The position numbers and the translations under genes were made by a program. The notes beneath the pieces are model-generated. The model was given only the letters and a program-made list of their open reading frames with translations. It had not been told where the DNA came from and searched no databases. Shown piece after piece: positions 51,423 to 61,036 of a DNA stretch of 64,000 nucleotides. The stretch's first letter is position 1. Each line of letters starts with the position of its first letter. The DNA is from Myroides phaeus (GTDB taxonomy: Bacteria > Bacteroidota > Bacteroidia > Flavobacteriales > Flavobacteriaceae), in assembly GCF_009799805.1 (NCBI RefSeq), contig NZ_CP047050.1, positions 2,308,001 to 2,372,000 on the forward strand. The letters run 5' to 3'.

Positions 51423-52571
51423 ATGAAGAAATTGTTATTTTTTCTGATCACTGGATTGTCTTTTCTGTCTTGTAGCAGTGATGATAATCAGGTAGCAGAG
51501 ACGAAAAACCAAGAGCTTTTTTTAATTGTAGAGAACACGTCAATTTTTGTGTACGACTCTTTGTCTTTTATTATTCAAGATGCAAATGCGGATAAAGTAG
51601 ATGCTGAAATATATGTAAATGGAGTAAAAGCTTCTAATCCGTTTGTATTTGAAAAGGAAGGTCAATTTGATGTGATTGCAAGAAAAAAAGGAGCTTTGGA
51701 TAGTAATGTTGTCAAAGTTAATGTAGGGACTAAACAATTGGTTTTGGAAGTAGACAAGGAAAATTTATTTCTACAAGGAAGGGCGTTGTTTAGTGCTACT
51801 TGGCAAGGAGAAGATGTGTCTTCTAAAGTTGCGATTTACAATATAGAGACAAATGAAATTGTTCAAGATAAAATGTTCTATGGTGATGATGTAGGAGAAT
51901 TTAAGTTTCGAGCAAAAGGAAAAGGATTCATAGATAGTAATGTGATTACTATTAATGTAGAGGAACGTCAGACAGAAGGGAAGTTCATTATAAATGACAA
52001 TGAGTATCTTATTTCTGGAGTATCTATTAGTGTTGAACGTATGGATGTGGTAAATGAAACAGATGGAGAGATTTTTGAAATAGATAAGGTTTTTGATTTA
52101 GGAAATGGGTTATATGCAAATCAATATAATTTCCTTTTCAAAAGTTATCAATCAGGTAAATTAGAGCGTGTGTTCTTTACATTCTTTGTTCCTAATGAAA
52201 CGATAAAAGTAGAAAATGGTGCAATAGTAGATTTAGGAAGACGTGTTTTTCCAAATGAAGTAAATTCCACATTGTATTTTGAAACTTGGGTTGTCGTGAA
52301 TGATTATATGTTCTACAGTACTTTTGAGGAATCTGAAGCTTTTTTAAATGTTAAGTCTTTGAAAGTGAAAGATAAAGGGTATAATGCAGGAATTGATGGT
52401 ATAGATGCAGAAGCTTCTTTAAATATTTCATATAAAGATTTTGAAGCTGATATTTTTGTTGACTACACTGGTAAAATTAATTTTTCTGAGATTCCTGAAA
52501 GCAATCAAAGTGAAAGTGCAATTCGCGTAAAGAATGCAATATTTAAGCCAACTAAAAGTAATGTGAATTAG
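51423..52571 (+). CDS. Tandem Ig-like lipoprotein 2, 382 aa
   Basis: A paralogue of the gene before it, with lipobox FLSC (Cys17) and a following SSDDN. It has two Ig-like modules (about 30-100 and 103-178; each ends in a KxG..DSNV.. strand) and the same C-terminal domain (ISGVSISVERM, NQYNFLFK, FFVPNETI, IVDLGRRVFPNEV, TWVVVNDY, LNISYKDF). The extra module relative to paralogue 1 suggests gain or loss of an Ig unit. It lies 18 bp from paralogue 3, so the two are probably co-transcribed. Function unknown. Confidence 0.78.
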   Translation: MKKLLFFLITGLSFLSCSSDDNQVAETKNQELFLIVENTSIFVYDSLSFIIQDANADKVDAEIYVNGVKASNPFVFEKEGQFDVIARKKGALDSNVVKVNVGTKQLVLEVDKENLFLQGRALFSATWQGEDVSSKVAIYNIETNEIVQDKMFYGDDVGEFKFRAKGKGFIDSNVITINVEERQTEGKFIINDNEYLISGVSISVERMDVVNETDGEIFEIDKVFDLGNGLYANQYNFLFKSYQSGKLERVFFTFFVPNETIKVENGAIVDLGRRVFPNEVNSTLYFETWVVVNDYMFYSTFEESEAFLNVKSLKVKDKGYNAGIDGIDAEASLNISYKDFEADIFVDYTGKINFSEIPESNQSESAIRVKNAIFKPTKSNVN

Positions 52572-52589
52572 TTTTTTAACTATTTAAAA

Positions 52590-53798
52590 ATGAAAGAGAT
52601 GAAAAATTTATTATATGGTATTATAGCATTTTTTGTATTAGTAGGATGTTCTAAAAATGATGATAGTGTAGATGCTATTACAAATAATGGGGCACTTGTT
52701 TTAAAAATAGAACAAAAAGATTTGACAGTTGGTGAAGAGGTTAAGTTTATTGTTACTAACGCAGAGGGCGGAGGTATTAAGAGTAATATCTTTATTGATG
52801 GTGCGCCAGCTTTAACAAAGCATATCTTTAGAAGTGAGGGAACTTTTAATATTATTGCTAAAAGAACAGGCTATACAGATAGCAATACTTTAAAAGTAAC
52901 CGTTGGTGCTAAAAGATTGCTTTTAAAAGCAGATAAAACAAAAGTCAATGTAAATGAGTATGTAACGTTTTCTGTATTATACAACAATAAAGAGGTAAAT
53001 GAAGAAGTGTTTATTTATAACAATAAAACAAATGAAGTATTAGATTCTCCTTATTTTAAGCCAACTGAAGCAGGTACTTATAGTTTCATAGCAAAGTCAA
53101 CAGGATATAGTGATAGTTATGAAGTGACTATAGAGGTTAATGCTCCTGTAGATAGGTTTGTTTTAAAAGGGCAAACTTTTGCTATAGATGATTATATTTT
53201 AGTATTGAGTAGAGAATTGCATATTGATAAGCTTGGTAACGAAAAAGTAGTAGATGAAGTTAGAGAATTGCCTGATGGCCGCTTAGCAAATGTCTATTAT
53301 TATCTATTGGGTAGAAAGATTGGTGAGGATTGGGATGTTGTATTTGTAGATTTTCTTGTAGCAAATCCGAGTATAATCAAGAAAAACGGAAAAATTGTAG
53401 ATTACGGAGTACGTGCATTGCCCAAAAAAGGAGAAGATAATATGATAGAAAGTATTTATGCTAATGTTGAAGGAGATATTTACGATGTGTACTTTGATGA
53501 AATATTAGATTCAAAAGTAGTGCTTCAAAATTTAGAAGTAGCAAAGAATGGATTGTTTGATGATGATTATGATTATAAAGAACACGATGACGATCGTTAT
53601 TTGAATGGGACAATCAATACAGAAATGTCTATTAAATCACCGATAGGGAATCTTGAAGTATTTTATAATTCATCGATTAGATTTTATGATAAGGTGTCTT
53701 ATATTGAGGAAGTTGAAGAATTTAGAAGAACTAATAAATCAACAAAAGCTAAAAGCAGTCAAAGAAGTAATTTAGTCAAAGAATTACAATTAAAATAA
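52590..53798 (+). CDS. Tandem Ig-like lipoprotein 3, 402 aa
   Basis: The third paralogue, with lipobox LVGC (Cys20 from the first ATG; the ATG at 52599 is an alternative). Two Ig-like modules (LTVGEEVKFIVTN to GYTDSNTLKVTV; VNVNEYVTFSVLY to GYSDSYEVTIEV) and the common C-terminal domain (IDDYILVLSREL, VYYYLLG, DFLVANPSI, IVDYGVRALPKKG, LEVFYNS), followed by a basic, Ser/Lys-rich tail of about 30 residues that the others lack. A terminator follows. Confidence 0.78.
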   Translation: MKEMKNLLYGIIAFFVLVGCSKNDDSVDAITNNGALVLKIEQKDLTVGEEVKFIVTNAEGGGIKSNIFIDGAPALTKHIFRSEGTFNIIAKRTGYTDSNTLKVTVGAKRLLLKADKTKVNVNEYVTFSVLYNNKEVNEEVFIYNNKTNEVLDSPYFKPTEAGTYSFIAKSTGYSDSYEVTIEVNAPVDRFVLKGQTFAIDDYILVLSRELHIDKLGNEKVVDEVRELPDGRLANVYYYLLGRKIGEDWDVVFVDFLVANPSIIKKNGKIVDYGVRALPKKGEDNMIESIYANVEGDIYDVYFDEILDSKVVLQNLEVAKNGLFDDDYDYKEHDDDRYLNGTINTEMSIKSPIGNLEVFYNSSIRFYDKVSYIEEVEEFRRTNKSTKAKSSQRSNLVKELQLK

Positions 53799-53805
53799 AA
53801 TAAAA

Positions 53806-53842
53806 AAACTCCATAGGTGTAAAACTTATGGAGTTTCTTTTT
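53806..53842 (+). terminator. Terminator after the lipoprotein cluster
   Basis: Stem AAACTCCATA/TATGGAGTTT (53806-53815, 53827-53836) with a T-rich tail. Confidence 0.85.
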
Positions 53843-54093
53843 CATAGCATTTTAGTAATTTTATAAGAAGTGGTAATTATTCTACATCTTACTGATACAA
53901 ATATAAGTGAGTGATTTTGTAAAATGACATTATATGTTGTTTTTTAACAAATGTTATCCCAAAGGGATAAGCATAGCCCTCTATCCAATAAGTTTTTGTT
54001 GCGATAATAAAAATATTGTTTATTAAAATTGATTTGAGATACAATTATAAAGGGGTTTTCATAAATTTAGCAAAGTTTAAAACTCATATTGTG

Positions 54094-55137
54094 ATGAATG
54101 ATAAAATAAAATCAGCAATACCAAGTGGTATTTTAGTGCAAATAGCATTTTTACTTGTTATTGTTTTCGTATTCTTTTTATTGGTAAAGAATTTAGTTGT
54201 GTTTTTACCAGGTTTCTTAGGAGCTATCTGTCTGTTTGTTTTGTTGATCAATCCATTTCGATGGCTAACAGAAAAAAAAGGTTGGAAAAAAATATGGTCA
54301 ATAGTAGTTTTGATCATAGGTAGTGCTTGTTTAATCTTAGGTCCGATGTACTTGTTGATTCAAACATTAACTAAGAAAATATTAGTTATGTTGGACGATA
54401 AAGACAAGATAAAAACAGGAATTAAGAGTGTAGTAGATTTGCTTCACACGAAATACAATATTGATATTTTTGACCAAAGTAATTTAGAAAAGGCTACTGA
54501 AATAGGAGGTAAGGTATTACAGTCAATTGTCAATACCTCAGTGAATGGACTAATGGAAATAGGAGTTGCTTATCTATTACTTTATTTTATGTTGGTTGAT
54601 TATAAATCAATAGAACGTTGGTTTAATAAGTACATTCCCCTTGGCAGAGCAAATATGGACAATATGAAGATTGATATGAAGAAATTAGTAGTTTCAAATA
54701 CGATAGGTGTTCCGTTAACTGCTTTTTGTCAAGCTGTGGTTGCTTATATAGGATATTTGATATTTGGAGTAGATGATGCTTTTGTCTTTTTTGTATTAAC
54801 AGGATTTGCTGCAATGATACCGGTAGTTGGAGCGGCGTTAATTTATATTCCTTTAGTTGGTATGTTAATAGCACAAGGCGATACTACAGGTGCAATTGGG
54901 CTATTGCTATACAGTTTGATTCTTGTGGGGTTATCTGACAATTTAATTCGTTTTATGTTACAAAAGCGAATGGCTGATGTACATCCTTTAATTACAATAT
55001 TCGGTGTAATAGTAGGGGTTAATCTATTTGGATTTATAGGAATAATCTTTGGTCCAATCTTATTTTCATTATTCTTCTGGTTAATTAAGATATACCGCAA
55101 TGAGTTTGTGGTTCCAAATGATAATAAACAAGCATAG
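54094..55137 (+). CDS. AI-2E family (PerM/UPF0118) transporter
   Basis: A 347-residue membrane protein with about eight helices. Family features are LLVKNLVVFLPGFLGAICLFVLLINPF near the N terminus, a soluble part with helices, then LTGFAAMIPVVGAALIYIPL and DNLIRFMLQKRMADVHPLITIFGVIVGVNLFGFIGIIFGPIL, the hallmark C-terminal motif of this family. Members act as Na+/H+ or metabolite efflux proteins; the AI-2 role is not general. The ATG at 54094 (MNDKIKSAIPSG) is chosen; the frame from 54016 runs through a -7-like TAAATTTA (54062-54069). Confidence 0.85.
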   Translation: MNDKIKSAIPSGILVQIAFLLVIVFVFFLLVKNLVVFLPGFLGAICLFVLLINPFRWLTEKKGWKKIWSIVVLIIGSACLILGPMYLLIQTLTKKILVMLDDKDKIKTGIKSVVDLLHTKYNIDIFDQSNLEKATEIGGKVLQSIVNTSVNGLMEIGVAYLLLYFMLVDYKSIERWFNKYIPLGRANMDNMKIDMKKLVVSNTIGVPLTAFCQAVVAYIGYLIFGVDDAFVFFVLTGFAAMIPVVGAALIYIPLVGMLIAQGDTTGAIGLLLYSLILVGLSDNLIRFMLQKRMADVHPLITIFGVIVGVNLFGFIGIIFGPILFSLFFWLIKIYRNEFVVPNDNKQA

Positions 55138-55147
55138 TAAAGTTGAT

Positions 55148-55155
55148 TATCTTTG
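55148..55155 (+). promoter_or_regulatory. -7 promoter box of the NUDIX gene
   Basis: TATCTTTG, a full TAnnTTTG match 13 bp before the ATG at 55169, in the 31-bp gap after the AI-2E gene. Confidence 0.5.
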
Positions 55156-55168
55156 TACGCAGTAAAAA

Positions 55169-55564
55169 ATGAAAGAAATGCTTAAAGTTTGTTGTGCAAT
55201 AATAGAACATCAAGAGAAGATATTAGTTGCTCAAAGAAGTGAAACAATGTTGCTTCCTCTGCAATGGGAATTTCCAGGAGGGAAAGTAGAAGTAGGGGAA
55301 ACGGTTGGGGAGTGTATTGTTAGAGAAATAAAAGAAGAGTTAGCTATGGATATTACCGTAGTTAAGCCGCTGACCCCAGTGATACATCACTATGATACTT
55401 TTTCACTTGAATTAATTCCTTTTGTTTGTAGCTGTGAATCGGCTCATTTTGAAAAGAAGGAACACAAGAATATTGTTTGGAGTGATAAGCAAAGGTTAAT
55501 GGATTTTGAATGGGCAGCAGCAGATATTCCTATTGTTCAAGAGTATTTGAAAACTGTATTCTAA
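55169..55564 (+). CDS. NUDIX hydrolase, MutT-like (d)NTP pyrophosphohydrolase
   Basis: A 131-residue sanitising enzyme. The Nudix box is complete: Gly38, Glu44, Arg52-Glu53, Glu56-Glu57 in GGKVEVGETVGECIVREI..EE, preceded by WEFP as in MutT. It likely hydrolyses oxidised or other non-canonical nucleoside triphosphates. It lies 31 bp after the AI-2E transporter gene but has its own -7 box. The MutT symbol is not given because the substrate is unproven. Confidence 0.9.
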   Translation: MKEMLKVCCAIIEHQEKILVAQRSETMLLPLQWEFPGGKVEVGETVGECIVREIKEELAMDITVVKPLTPVIHHYDTFSLELIPFVCSCESAHFEKKEHKNIVWSDKQRLMDFEWAAADIPIVQEYLKTVF

Positions 55565-55669
55565 GAATAGAACTAATGTTCTTTGTTTGCTTTATAGCAT
55601 TAGGAGCCCTGATTTGGTAGAAAGCTTAGTTTTGAAGACTGAGATAAATAGAAATATATAAAATAATAC

Positions 55670-55697
55670 AAGGGGTGTCAATTTGATACCCCTTTTT
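55670..55697. terminator. Terminator between the NUDIX and thioesterase genes
   Basis: A 10-bp stem AAGGGGTGTC/GATACCCCTT (one G-T pair) with loop AATTT and T5, between convergent genes. Confidence 0.85.
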
Positions 55698-55746
55698 ATA
55701 ATTATTGCGATGTTTTTAGTAAGTAATCTTACTTCAGTACGAAAGG

Positions 55747-56205
55747 TTATTCTTCTTTTAATCGAATAGCTAAAAGTTCTCCAGTAGCACATACAACATC
55801 ATTTGCGCTAAGCCTCATATCTACCCATACTTTACGGCCTTCTATGCTGCGCAGTTTACCTTTTAATAGCAAAGGAACACCCATCGGTGTAGCGGCTTTA
55901 AAATCAACTTTTAAGGACGCTGTTACACAACGTACAGGAATAGGGCTTACTTCAAGGGAAATGCCTTCCTGTTTACACAGAAAAGCCGCAGCAGAACCAG
56001 TACCGTGGCAATCTAATAAAGACGCAATTAATCCACCATATACACTTCCAGGAAGAGCAGTATATTTAGATTCTGGAGTAAACTCGGCAGTAGTTTCCTC
56101 TCCAATTAAATAAGTTTTGAGTTGGTAACCATTAGGATTGTTTTTTCCACAGCCGTAGCAATGCGCTAAGTTTTCAGGGTATAAGTCTTGAATTGCTTTT
56201 GTCAT
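55747..56205 (-). CDS. PaaI-family hotdog thioesterase
   Basis: A 152-residue hotdog-fold protein likely to hydrolyse acyl-CoA thioesters. It starts with the AHCYGCGKNNPNG motif typical of one PaaI subgroup, has VYGGLIASLLDCHGTGSA (helix with catalytic-type residues) and TASLKVDFKAATPMGVPL. It is minus-strand and convergent with the NUDIX gene. Substrate unknown. Confidence 0.85.
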   Translation of the reverse strand: MTKAIQDLYPENLAHCYGCGKNNPNGYQLKTYLIGEETTAEFTPESKYTALPGSVYGGLIASLLDCHGTGSAAAFLCKQEGISLEVSPIPVRCVTASLKVDFKAATPMGVPLLLKGKLRSIEGRKVWVDMRLSANDVVCATGELLAIRLKEE

Positions 56206-56649
56206 AAGTCTTTGTTTAATAGGTTAGTTTCTGTAAATATCAACAATAGATTTTAGATTGACAAACAGTTGTTTTTAATAGATTTACTTGAATATTATAC
56301 TCTTTAAAGAGCAATGAAAGCTCTTAACAAGAATATAAATATGTAAAAATATGTACTCAGTAAGTTTTATTTTCTTAAATTCGAATAAGTAACACCTTAA
56401 AATATGAAAGGATAGTATATGTCAAGTCAGATAGTATATGAAAAAAAGAAAACTTAGTAGTAATATTATATAATAAAAGTTAAGTTTATCTGTTATATAA
56501 AAATATAAAGTATTTAAGAATAAAGCTAATTAAATTATAATAGCTTGTATTTACTGTAAATGGAAATAGAATCGTGAGATAGAAGTGAACTTCTAAAAAA
56601 AGAGTAATGTTTTTTACAGGTTCTATTCAATTAAATATTATACTAAGAA
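56206..56649. other. AT-rich spacer before the S41 peptidase gene
   Basis: About 440 bp without coding signal. A 6-bp hairpin AAGAGC/GCTCTT (56307-56325) without a T tract is the only structure noted. No clear promoter match is found within 100 bp of the ATG. Confidence 0.4.
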
Positions 56650-58173
56650 ATGATTAAAAAAGGTTTATTATTAGTTACCTTATTAGTGAGTCAATGTTTT
56701 GTTTTTGGTCAAAAGAAATATTCGGAATTAACACAAGAAGATTATCTTGAAGACTTCGACATTTTAATCAATATCGTAAAAAATCAACATCCAAATCCAT
56801 ATCGCGTAATATCAGAGAAAGACTTTGATAAGAAAGTTGCGAGTATAAGAAAGACTTTAGAAGAGAATCCGAGCTATGCTACGTTTTTACTATCAAATCC
56901 TATACCTTATATTCACGATGCACATTCTTCTTTGTCAACAGATACAACTATTTTTGAAGACTTTACTAAGGAGACTCATTTTTTTCCTTTAGCTACGCTT
57001 GTCTTTAATAGTAAAGTATTTGTTAATCAGCACAATCCGTACATTCCACCAGGTAGTATAATTAAGAGTGTCAACGGAATTGAAGCGAGTAAGATATTAA
57101 GTCGTATAAATGTGAGTAGTGATGGAGAGATCAAAGCTGATGATGCTAAGGATTTTACGTTTTATATATCGCTAATGTTTCCAGATGCTAAGGAATACGT
57201 TATTACTTATCAAGATAGTTTAGAAAGTGAAGAGGTAAAAGAAGTGACAATCAATACAGTGAGTTATTTCCGGAATTTTTACAACGTTCAGAAGTCAATT
57301 TTACCATTCGATTTGATTACTTATTCTTATGGTATTTATGGTAGAGAAGTAAATGAAGATACTTATATTTTGACAATAAAAACGTTTGCCTTTTCAGAAG
57401 AGTTTGCTTATCAAAAGTTAAGTGCTTTTTTTGAAAAATTAAATGAAAAAGGAATTAAAAACTTAATCATAGATATTCGTAGTAACGGAGGAGGGCTTTT
57501 AAGTAATATTCCATTATTTTATTCTTTTATTTCAAAAGATAAGGTGTTTAAGAATAGTTACCGTTATGCAACGAAAGTTGTTGATATAAAAGTTCGAGAG
57601 AATTTAATAGATGGTAGCGGACGTCAGTATTCTGATTTAGATATCAAGAATATGAACAATTTTATGTTGCAGCGTTATGATAAAAGTGAAGATGATGAGT
57701 ATTATTATGGTAACAATCGCTTAGACGAATCGTATGTAGAGAATTATCCACGTGATAGAAATGTGTTTGAAGGGAATACCATATTATTGATAGATAATAA
57801 TACGGTGTCGGCAGCAGCTTATTTTGCAGCTTTATTTAAAGAGAACAAGAGAGGAGTAGTGATAGGACAAGAAACACGTACTTGTAGTAATTTTACAACT
57901 GCATCTTGGTTTATAAATTATAAATTGCCGAATACACAGACAATTGTTGATCTACCTCGTTCGGAAGTGTTTTTTAATAATTCAGCAAGTAAAAGCGGTG
58001 CTTGTAGAGGGGTAATTCCTGATTATGTTGTAGATGAGACGATGTTTTACGCTGGTTTAGTGGAAGAAAAAGATCCAGAGTTAACAATGGCATTGGATTT
58101 AATTAAAAGACAAATTGGACTTAATGTAGCGGAGTTAAGTACGAAAGAAAAAGGAAAAAAACAGAAAAAATAA
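56650..58173 (+). CDS. S41-family (tail-specific protease-like) serine peptidase
   Basis: A 507-residue exported protein (signal peptide MIKKGLLLVTLLVSQCFVFGQ). It has an N-terminal helical part, HDAHSSL (89-95), a PDZ-like insert (GSIIKSVNGIEASKI about 135-149), the S41 segment NLIIDIRSNGGG (271-282) and the nucleophile region NTVSAAAYFA with Ser387. The usual Lys of CTP peptidases is not obvious at the expected place (Lys400 in FKENKR is a candidate). It would act in the periplasm on protein C termini or peptides. Terminator follows. Confidence 0.85.
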   Translation: MIKKGLLLVTLLVSQCFVFGQKKYSELTQEDYLEDFDILINIVKNQHPNPYRVISEKDFDKKVASIRKTLEENPSYATFLLSNPIPYIHDAHSSLSTDTTIFEDFTKETHFFPLATLVFNSKVFVNQHNPYIPPGSIIKSVNGIEASKILSRINVSSDGEIKADDAKDFTFYISLMFPDAKEYVITYQDSLESEEVKEVTINTVSYFRNFYNVQKSILPFDLITYSYGIYGREVNEDTYILTIKTFAFSEEFAYQKLSAFFEKLNEKGIKNLIIDIRSNGGGLLSNIPLFYSFISKDKVFKNSYRYATKVVDIKVRENLIDGSGRQYSDLDIKNMNNFMLQRYDKSEDDEYYYGNNRLDESYVENYPRDRNVFEGNTILLIDNNTVSAAAYFAALFKENKRGVVIGQETRTCSNFTTASWFINYKLPNTQTIVDLPRSEVFFNNSASKSGACRGVIPDYVVDETMFYAGLVEEKDPELTMALDLIKRQIGLNVAELSTKEKGKKQKK

Positions 58174-58197
58174 TCTGTGCTATAAATATAAAAGTAA

Positions 58198-58230
58198 GAG
58201 GCTGTCCTAATAAAAGACAGCCTCTTTTTT
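58198..58230 (+). terminator. Terminator after the S41 gene
   Basis: Stem GAGGCTGTC/GACAGCCTC (9 bp) with loop CTAATAAAA and T6. Confidence 0.9.
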
Positions 58231-58394
58231 ATTTATTTCTTTTTAAGAGGCAAAGAAGAAAGGCTATAGAACGTAGATGTTTTTTCTTTAAAGGGGGTAT
58301 TTTAGAAATAAAAAATGAATTGTGTAACAGCATATTTTTCGATTATTTTAAAGGTTATTAAAAGAGAGGTACACAAATATTACACTACTTTTTG

Positions 58395-58402
58395 TAAGTT
58401 TG
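58395..58402 (+). promoter_or_regulatory. -7 promoter box of the fatty acid hydroxylase gene
   Basis: TAAGTTTG, a full TAnnTTTG match, 32 bp before the ATG at 58435. Confidence 0.5.
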
Positions 58403-58434
58403 CTTTTGCTATAAAATATTATTGTTAAATATCA

Positions 58435-59148
58435 ATGTTACAGGCCCTTTCACACTTATCGTGGTTACAATTATTATTGCTGAGTTTAGCAATAAATATC
58501 GTGCTTTTTGCAAGTTCGGTTGGCTTGTACACATTAGTAAAAAAGTTTTCAACACAGGAATTAATTCAAGAGAAAGAACAGAAGTTATCCAAGGGGGATT
58601 TACAGCTTGCATTATTGGTCTTAGTTTGTAACTCAGCTGTATTTCTGTTAGGTGAATATCTTTGGGAACGTGGTTTTATCATTGTTTCAGAGAAGGAGTC
58701 AGTCTTTACCATTTTACTACAAATAGGTGTCTTAGTTGGTGGAATGGATTTCCTGATGTATGTTTTTCATCGCATAGCACATTTACCAGGGCTTTATAGT
58801 TTAGTACACGGAAAGCATCACGAACATAGTAGTGTCAATATTTTAAGCTTATTTGTCTTACATCCCGTTGAAGCAATTGGTTTTGGGATGCTCTTTATTG
58901 TTCTATTGCTATTGTATCCTTTCAATGTATGGGCAATCACAGCATACTTAACAATTAATCTAATTTGGGGCACAATTGGACATCTGAATCAAGAGGTTTT
59001 AAAAGAAACGAGATTAAAAAAATGGATAAGTAAGGTGTTGTGCTTAAGTGTTTTTCATAATCGTCATCATCAATACCCAGATTGTAATTACGGGTTTTAT
59101 ACTCTATTTTGGGATAAAATATTTAAGACCTATAGAACTGAAAACTAA
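58435..59148 (+). CDS. Sterol desaturase / fatty acid hydroxylase family protein
   Basis: A membrane di-iron oxygenase of 237 residues with four to five helices. The eight-histidine signature is present: HRIAH (112-116), HGKHHEH (125-131), His183, and HNRHHQYP (208-215). It probably hydroxylates or desaturates a lipid; in Bacteroidetes, homologues modify fatty acids or carotenoids. It is followed 30 bp later by a small unknown gene, perhaps in the same unit. Confidence 0.88.
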   Translation: MLQALSHLSWLQLLLLSLAINIVLFASSVGLYTLVKKFSTQELIQEKEQKLSKGDLQLALLVLVCNSAVFLLGEYLWERGFIIVSEKESVFTILLQIGVLVGGMDFLMYVFHRIAHLPGLYSLVHGKHHEHSSVNILSLFVLHPVEAIGFGMLFIVLLLLYPFNVWAITAYLTINLIWGTIGHLNQEVLKETRLKKWISKVLCLSVFHNRHHQYPDCNYGFYTLFWDKIFKTYRTEN

Positions 59149-59178
59149 TATATTATTACAAGCATATACCTCGTACAG

Positions 59179-59517
59179 ATGGAATATAAAATTATAGAAT
59201 TATTGCGAGAAAGCGAATTGTTTAGTTATGACAATTTTCGTGAAGGAGATAAGGTATTTGTTGATCAATTTTACAATTGGATTACGGATGTAAAAGAGTT
59301 GATTATAAATACTTATGTTGAAAGTAGTGAACCTTTTAAATTGATAAATGAGGTTGATTTTCTACAATTTTCAGTTAATGAGGATAGTTTTACGTTAGAG
59401 AAAGCAAAAGTAGAGATGGCTTTAAAGAAATGTTTGTATGAACAACAAGCAGTTAAAAGTCAATCTGCAACATTTTTAGAGAAAATAGTCTATGCTATTA
59501 TGAATTTATTTAAGTGA
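59179..59517 (+). CDS. Hypothetical protein, 112 aa
   Basis: A cytoplasmic, acidic protein with helical pattern and no motif I recognise. The C-terminal stretch (IVYAIMNLF) is hydrophobic enough to associate with membrane, perhaps as an amphipathic helix. It follows the fatty acid hydroxylase by 30 bp and has no obvious promoter of its own, so it may be a second gene of that operon. Function not known. Confidence 0.6.
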   Translation: MEYKIIELLRESELFSYDNFREGDKVFVDQFYNWITDVKELIINTYVESSEPFKLINEVDFLQFSVNEDSFTLEKAKVEMALKKCLYEQQAVKSQSATFLEKIVYAIMNLFK

Positions 59518-59618
59518 TAGTTGTTTGAAAATTAGAATGTTGGTGTTTTTTGTTCACTTTAAAAGCTTGTGAAATGAGGATCGCTTTGAAAAGGCAGGTA
59601 ACTTTCCTTTGAAATTCG

Positions 59619-59626
59619 TAAATTTG
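59619..59626 (+). promoter_or_regulatory. -7 promoter box upstream of the 59.7-kb gene
   Basis: TAAATTTG, full match, 79 bp before the ATG at 59706; leader would be about 74 bases. Confidence 0.45.
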
Positions 59627-59705
59627 GGTAAATACCCCTGTAAGCTGTTTTACTGTTTTAGAAACTAATTGTTTCAAAGGGATTGTTGTTATAAAAAGAA
59701 GAAAT

Positions 59706-60827
59706 ATGAAAAAGATAACCTTACTATACCTACTAACTCTAACTGCGTCAGTACAGGCGCAAGAGGTTGTAGACTCTTTGTCTAATTGTAAACAAGATAA
59801 AGTACTGTTTATCAATCAGGAGTTTAATGTAGAAAACTGTATAGTAAATGATAGTTTGTCAATTGAAGAGAGAGTTGTTTCTTTTCCTCAAGAGGCTAAG
59901 CAAATGTACAATAGCTTAAAGTTTATTGAACAGCACGACGAACTGTTACAATCGTTTGTTACGGTTAATGATAGTGTTGCAACGGCTAAGGCTACATACG
60001 CTGTTAATGAGTTGATGCAAGGAGTTGTGTTAGAACCAATACAGTCAAATGACTTTAGTTTTGTTTATTACAACGAGGGACAACCTTTGTATCGCTATGT
60101 GTTAGATACAGATAATCATTTTTACACGTATGTTAGAGCAGAAATTGAGAAAAATGAAGATGTACGTGATTTGTTTTACGATATAGAGGAAGGAGATATA
60201 TTACCTACTAAGGAGATGTATGTAAATGGTGATTGGAGTAAATGGGACAAACAAGGAGAGAGATCAACAATCAACTTAGGAGGTAGAGAAGGAGAGTTAA
60301 TTCGCCTAACTAACCCAGATGCTAAAGTAGAGCAGATGATTTTTAAAGTGGGTGATGAGCAAGGTATGTTGCACTATGTGTATCTTGAGAAAGAAGGTCA
60401 TACTATTTATGTGTATGAACAGCATTTTACTGTCGTTGATGGCATTGTAAAAGGAGGTTTTGTCAATAATGCAGTAGTTCAAAATATGGGGTTAGACAGA
60501 AAGCGCATAACTGCACGTACAGAAAAAGGTAAGTCTATTTCTGATATTTACTTTGAGAACTTTGCTCCAAGTGGTTGGAATCAGCCTAATCAGTACATTT
60601 TCGATTATGTGAAGAATTCTAATAAAAAGGTGCTAAGAGCGAGGGTGGTATTAGATAAGGCTATAGAGAAAGAAAGTGTCTTTTTTGACGTTTTAGTAGC
60701 TTTAGCTAATAACCCTGAGTTATTTAGAATAGACGTGAGATTAGGAGACTTTTCTTTTGACCAATTGTTATCAACACACGTATTGCACTTAAAAGAAGAT
60801 AAGAAAAACCTGTTTACCTTAAAGTAA
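59706..60827 (+). CDS. Hypothetical secreted protein, 373 aa
   Basis: The N terminus is a signal peptide (MKKITLLYLLTLTASVQAQE, cut after QA). The mature protein is acidic, mostly beta-prone, with two cysteines near the start (NCKQDK, ENCIV) that could form a disulfide. No known domain is seen. It stands alone between two well-defined genes and has its own terminator. Probably periplasmic or surface-exposed; no function is proposed. Confidence 0.7.
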   Translation: MKKITLLYLLTLTASVQAQEVVDSLSNCKQDKVLFINQEFNVENCIVNDSLSIEERVVSFPQEAKQMYNSLKFIEQHDELLQSFVTVNDSVATAKATYAVNELMQGVVLEPIQSNDFSFVYYNEGQPLYRYVLDTDNHFYTYVRAEIEKNEDVRDLFYDIEEGDILPTKEMYVNGDWSKWDKQGERSTINLGGREGELIRLTNPDAKVEQMIFKVGDEQGMLHYVYLEKEGHTIYVYEQHFTVVDGIVKGGFVNNAVVQNMGLDRKRITARTEKGKSISDIYFENFAPSGWNQPNQYIFDYVKNSNKKVLRARVVLDKAIEKESVFFDVLVALANNPELFRIDVRLGDFSFDQLLSTHVLHLKEDKKNLFTLK

Positions 60828-60852
60828 GCAGTTAACCAAAATAGAAAATAAC

Positions 60853-60881
60853 AAGCCAACTTAATAAAGTTGGCTTTTTTT
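60853..60881 (+). terminator. Terminator after the 59.7-kb gene
   Basis: Stem AAGCCAACTT/AAGTTGGCTT with loop AATA and a T7 tail. Confidence 0.9.
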
Positions 60882-61036
60882 ATTTATAGGTAATTAGGTT
60901 TCTATAGATAAGCTTGAAAATCTGATTATTAGGCTTGTGATTTAAAGGCGAGTAGTTTTAAGGGGCTTTTTAACAAAAATATCTTCTAATACTTCTTGTC
61001 ATTTTGTACCTTTAGCTTGAAAAACTTATTGAAAAA

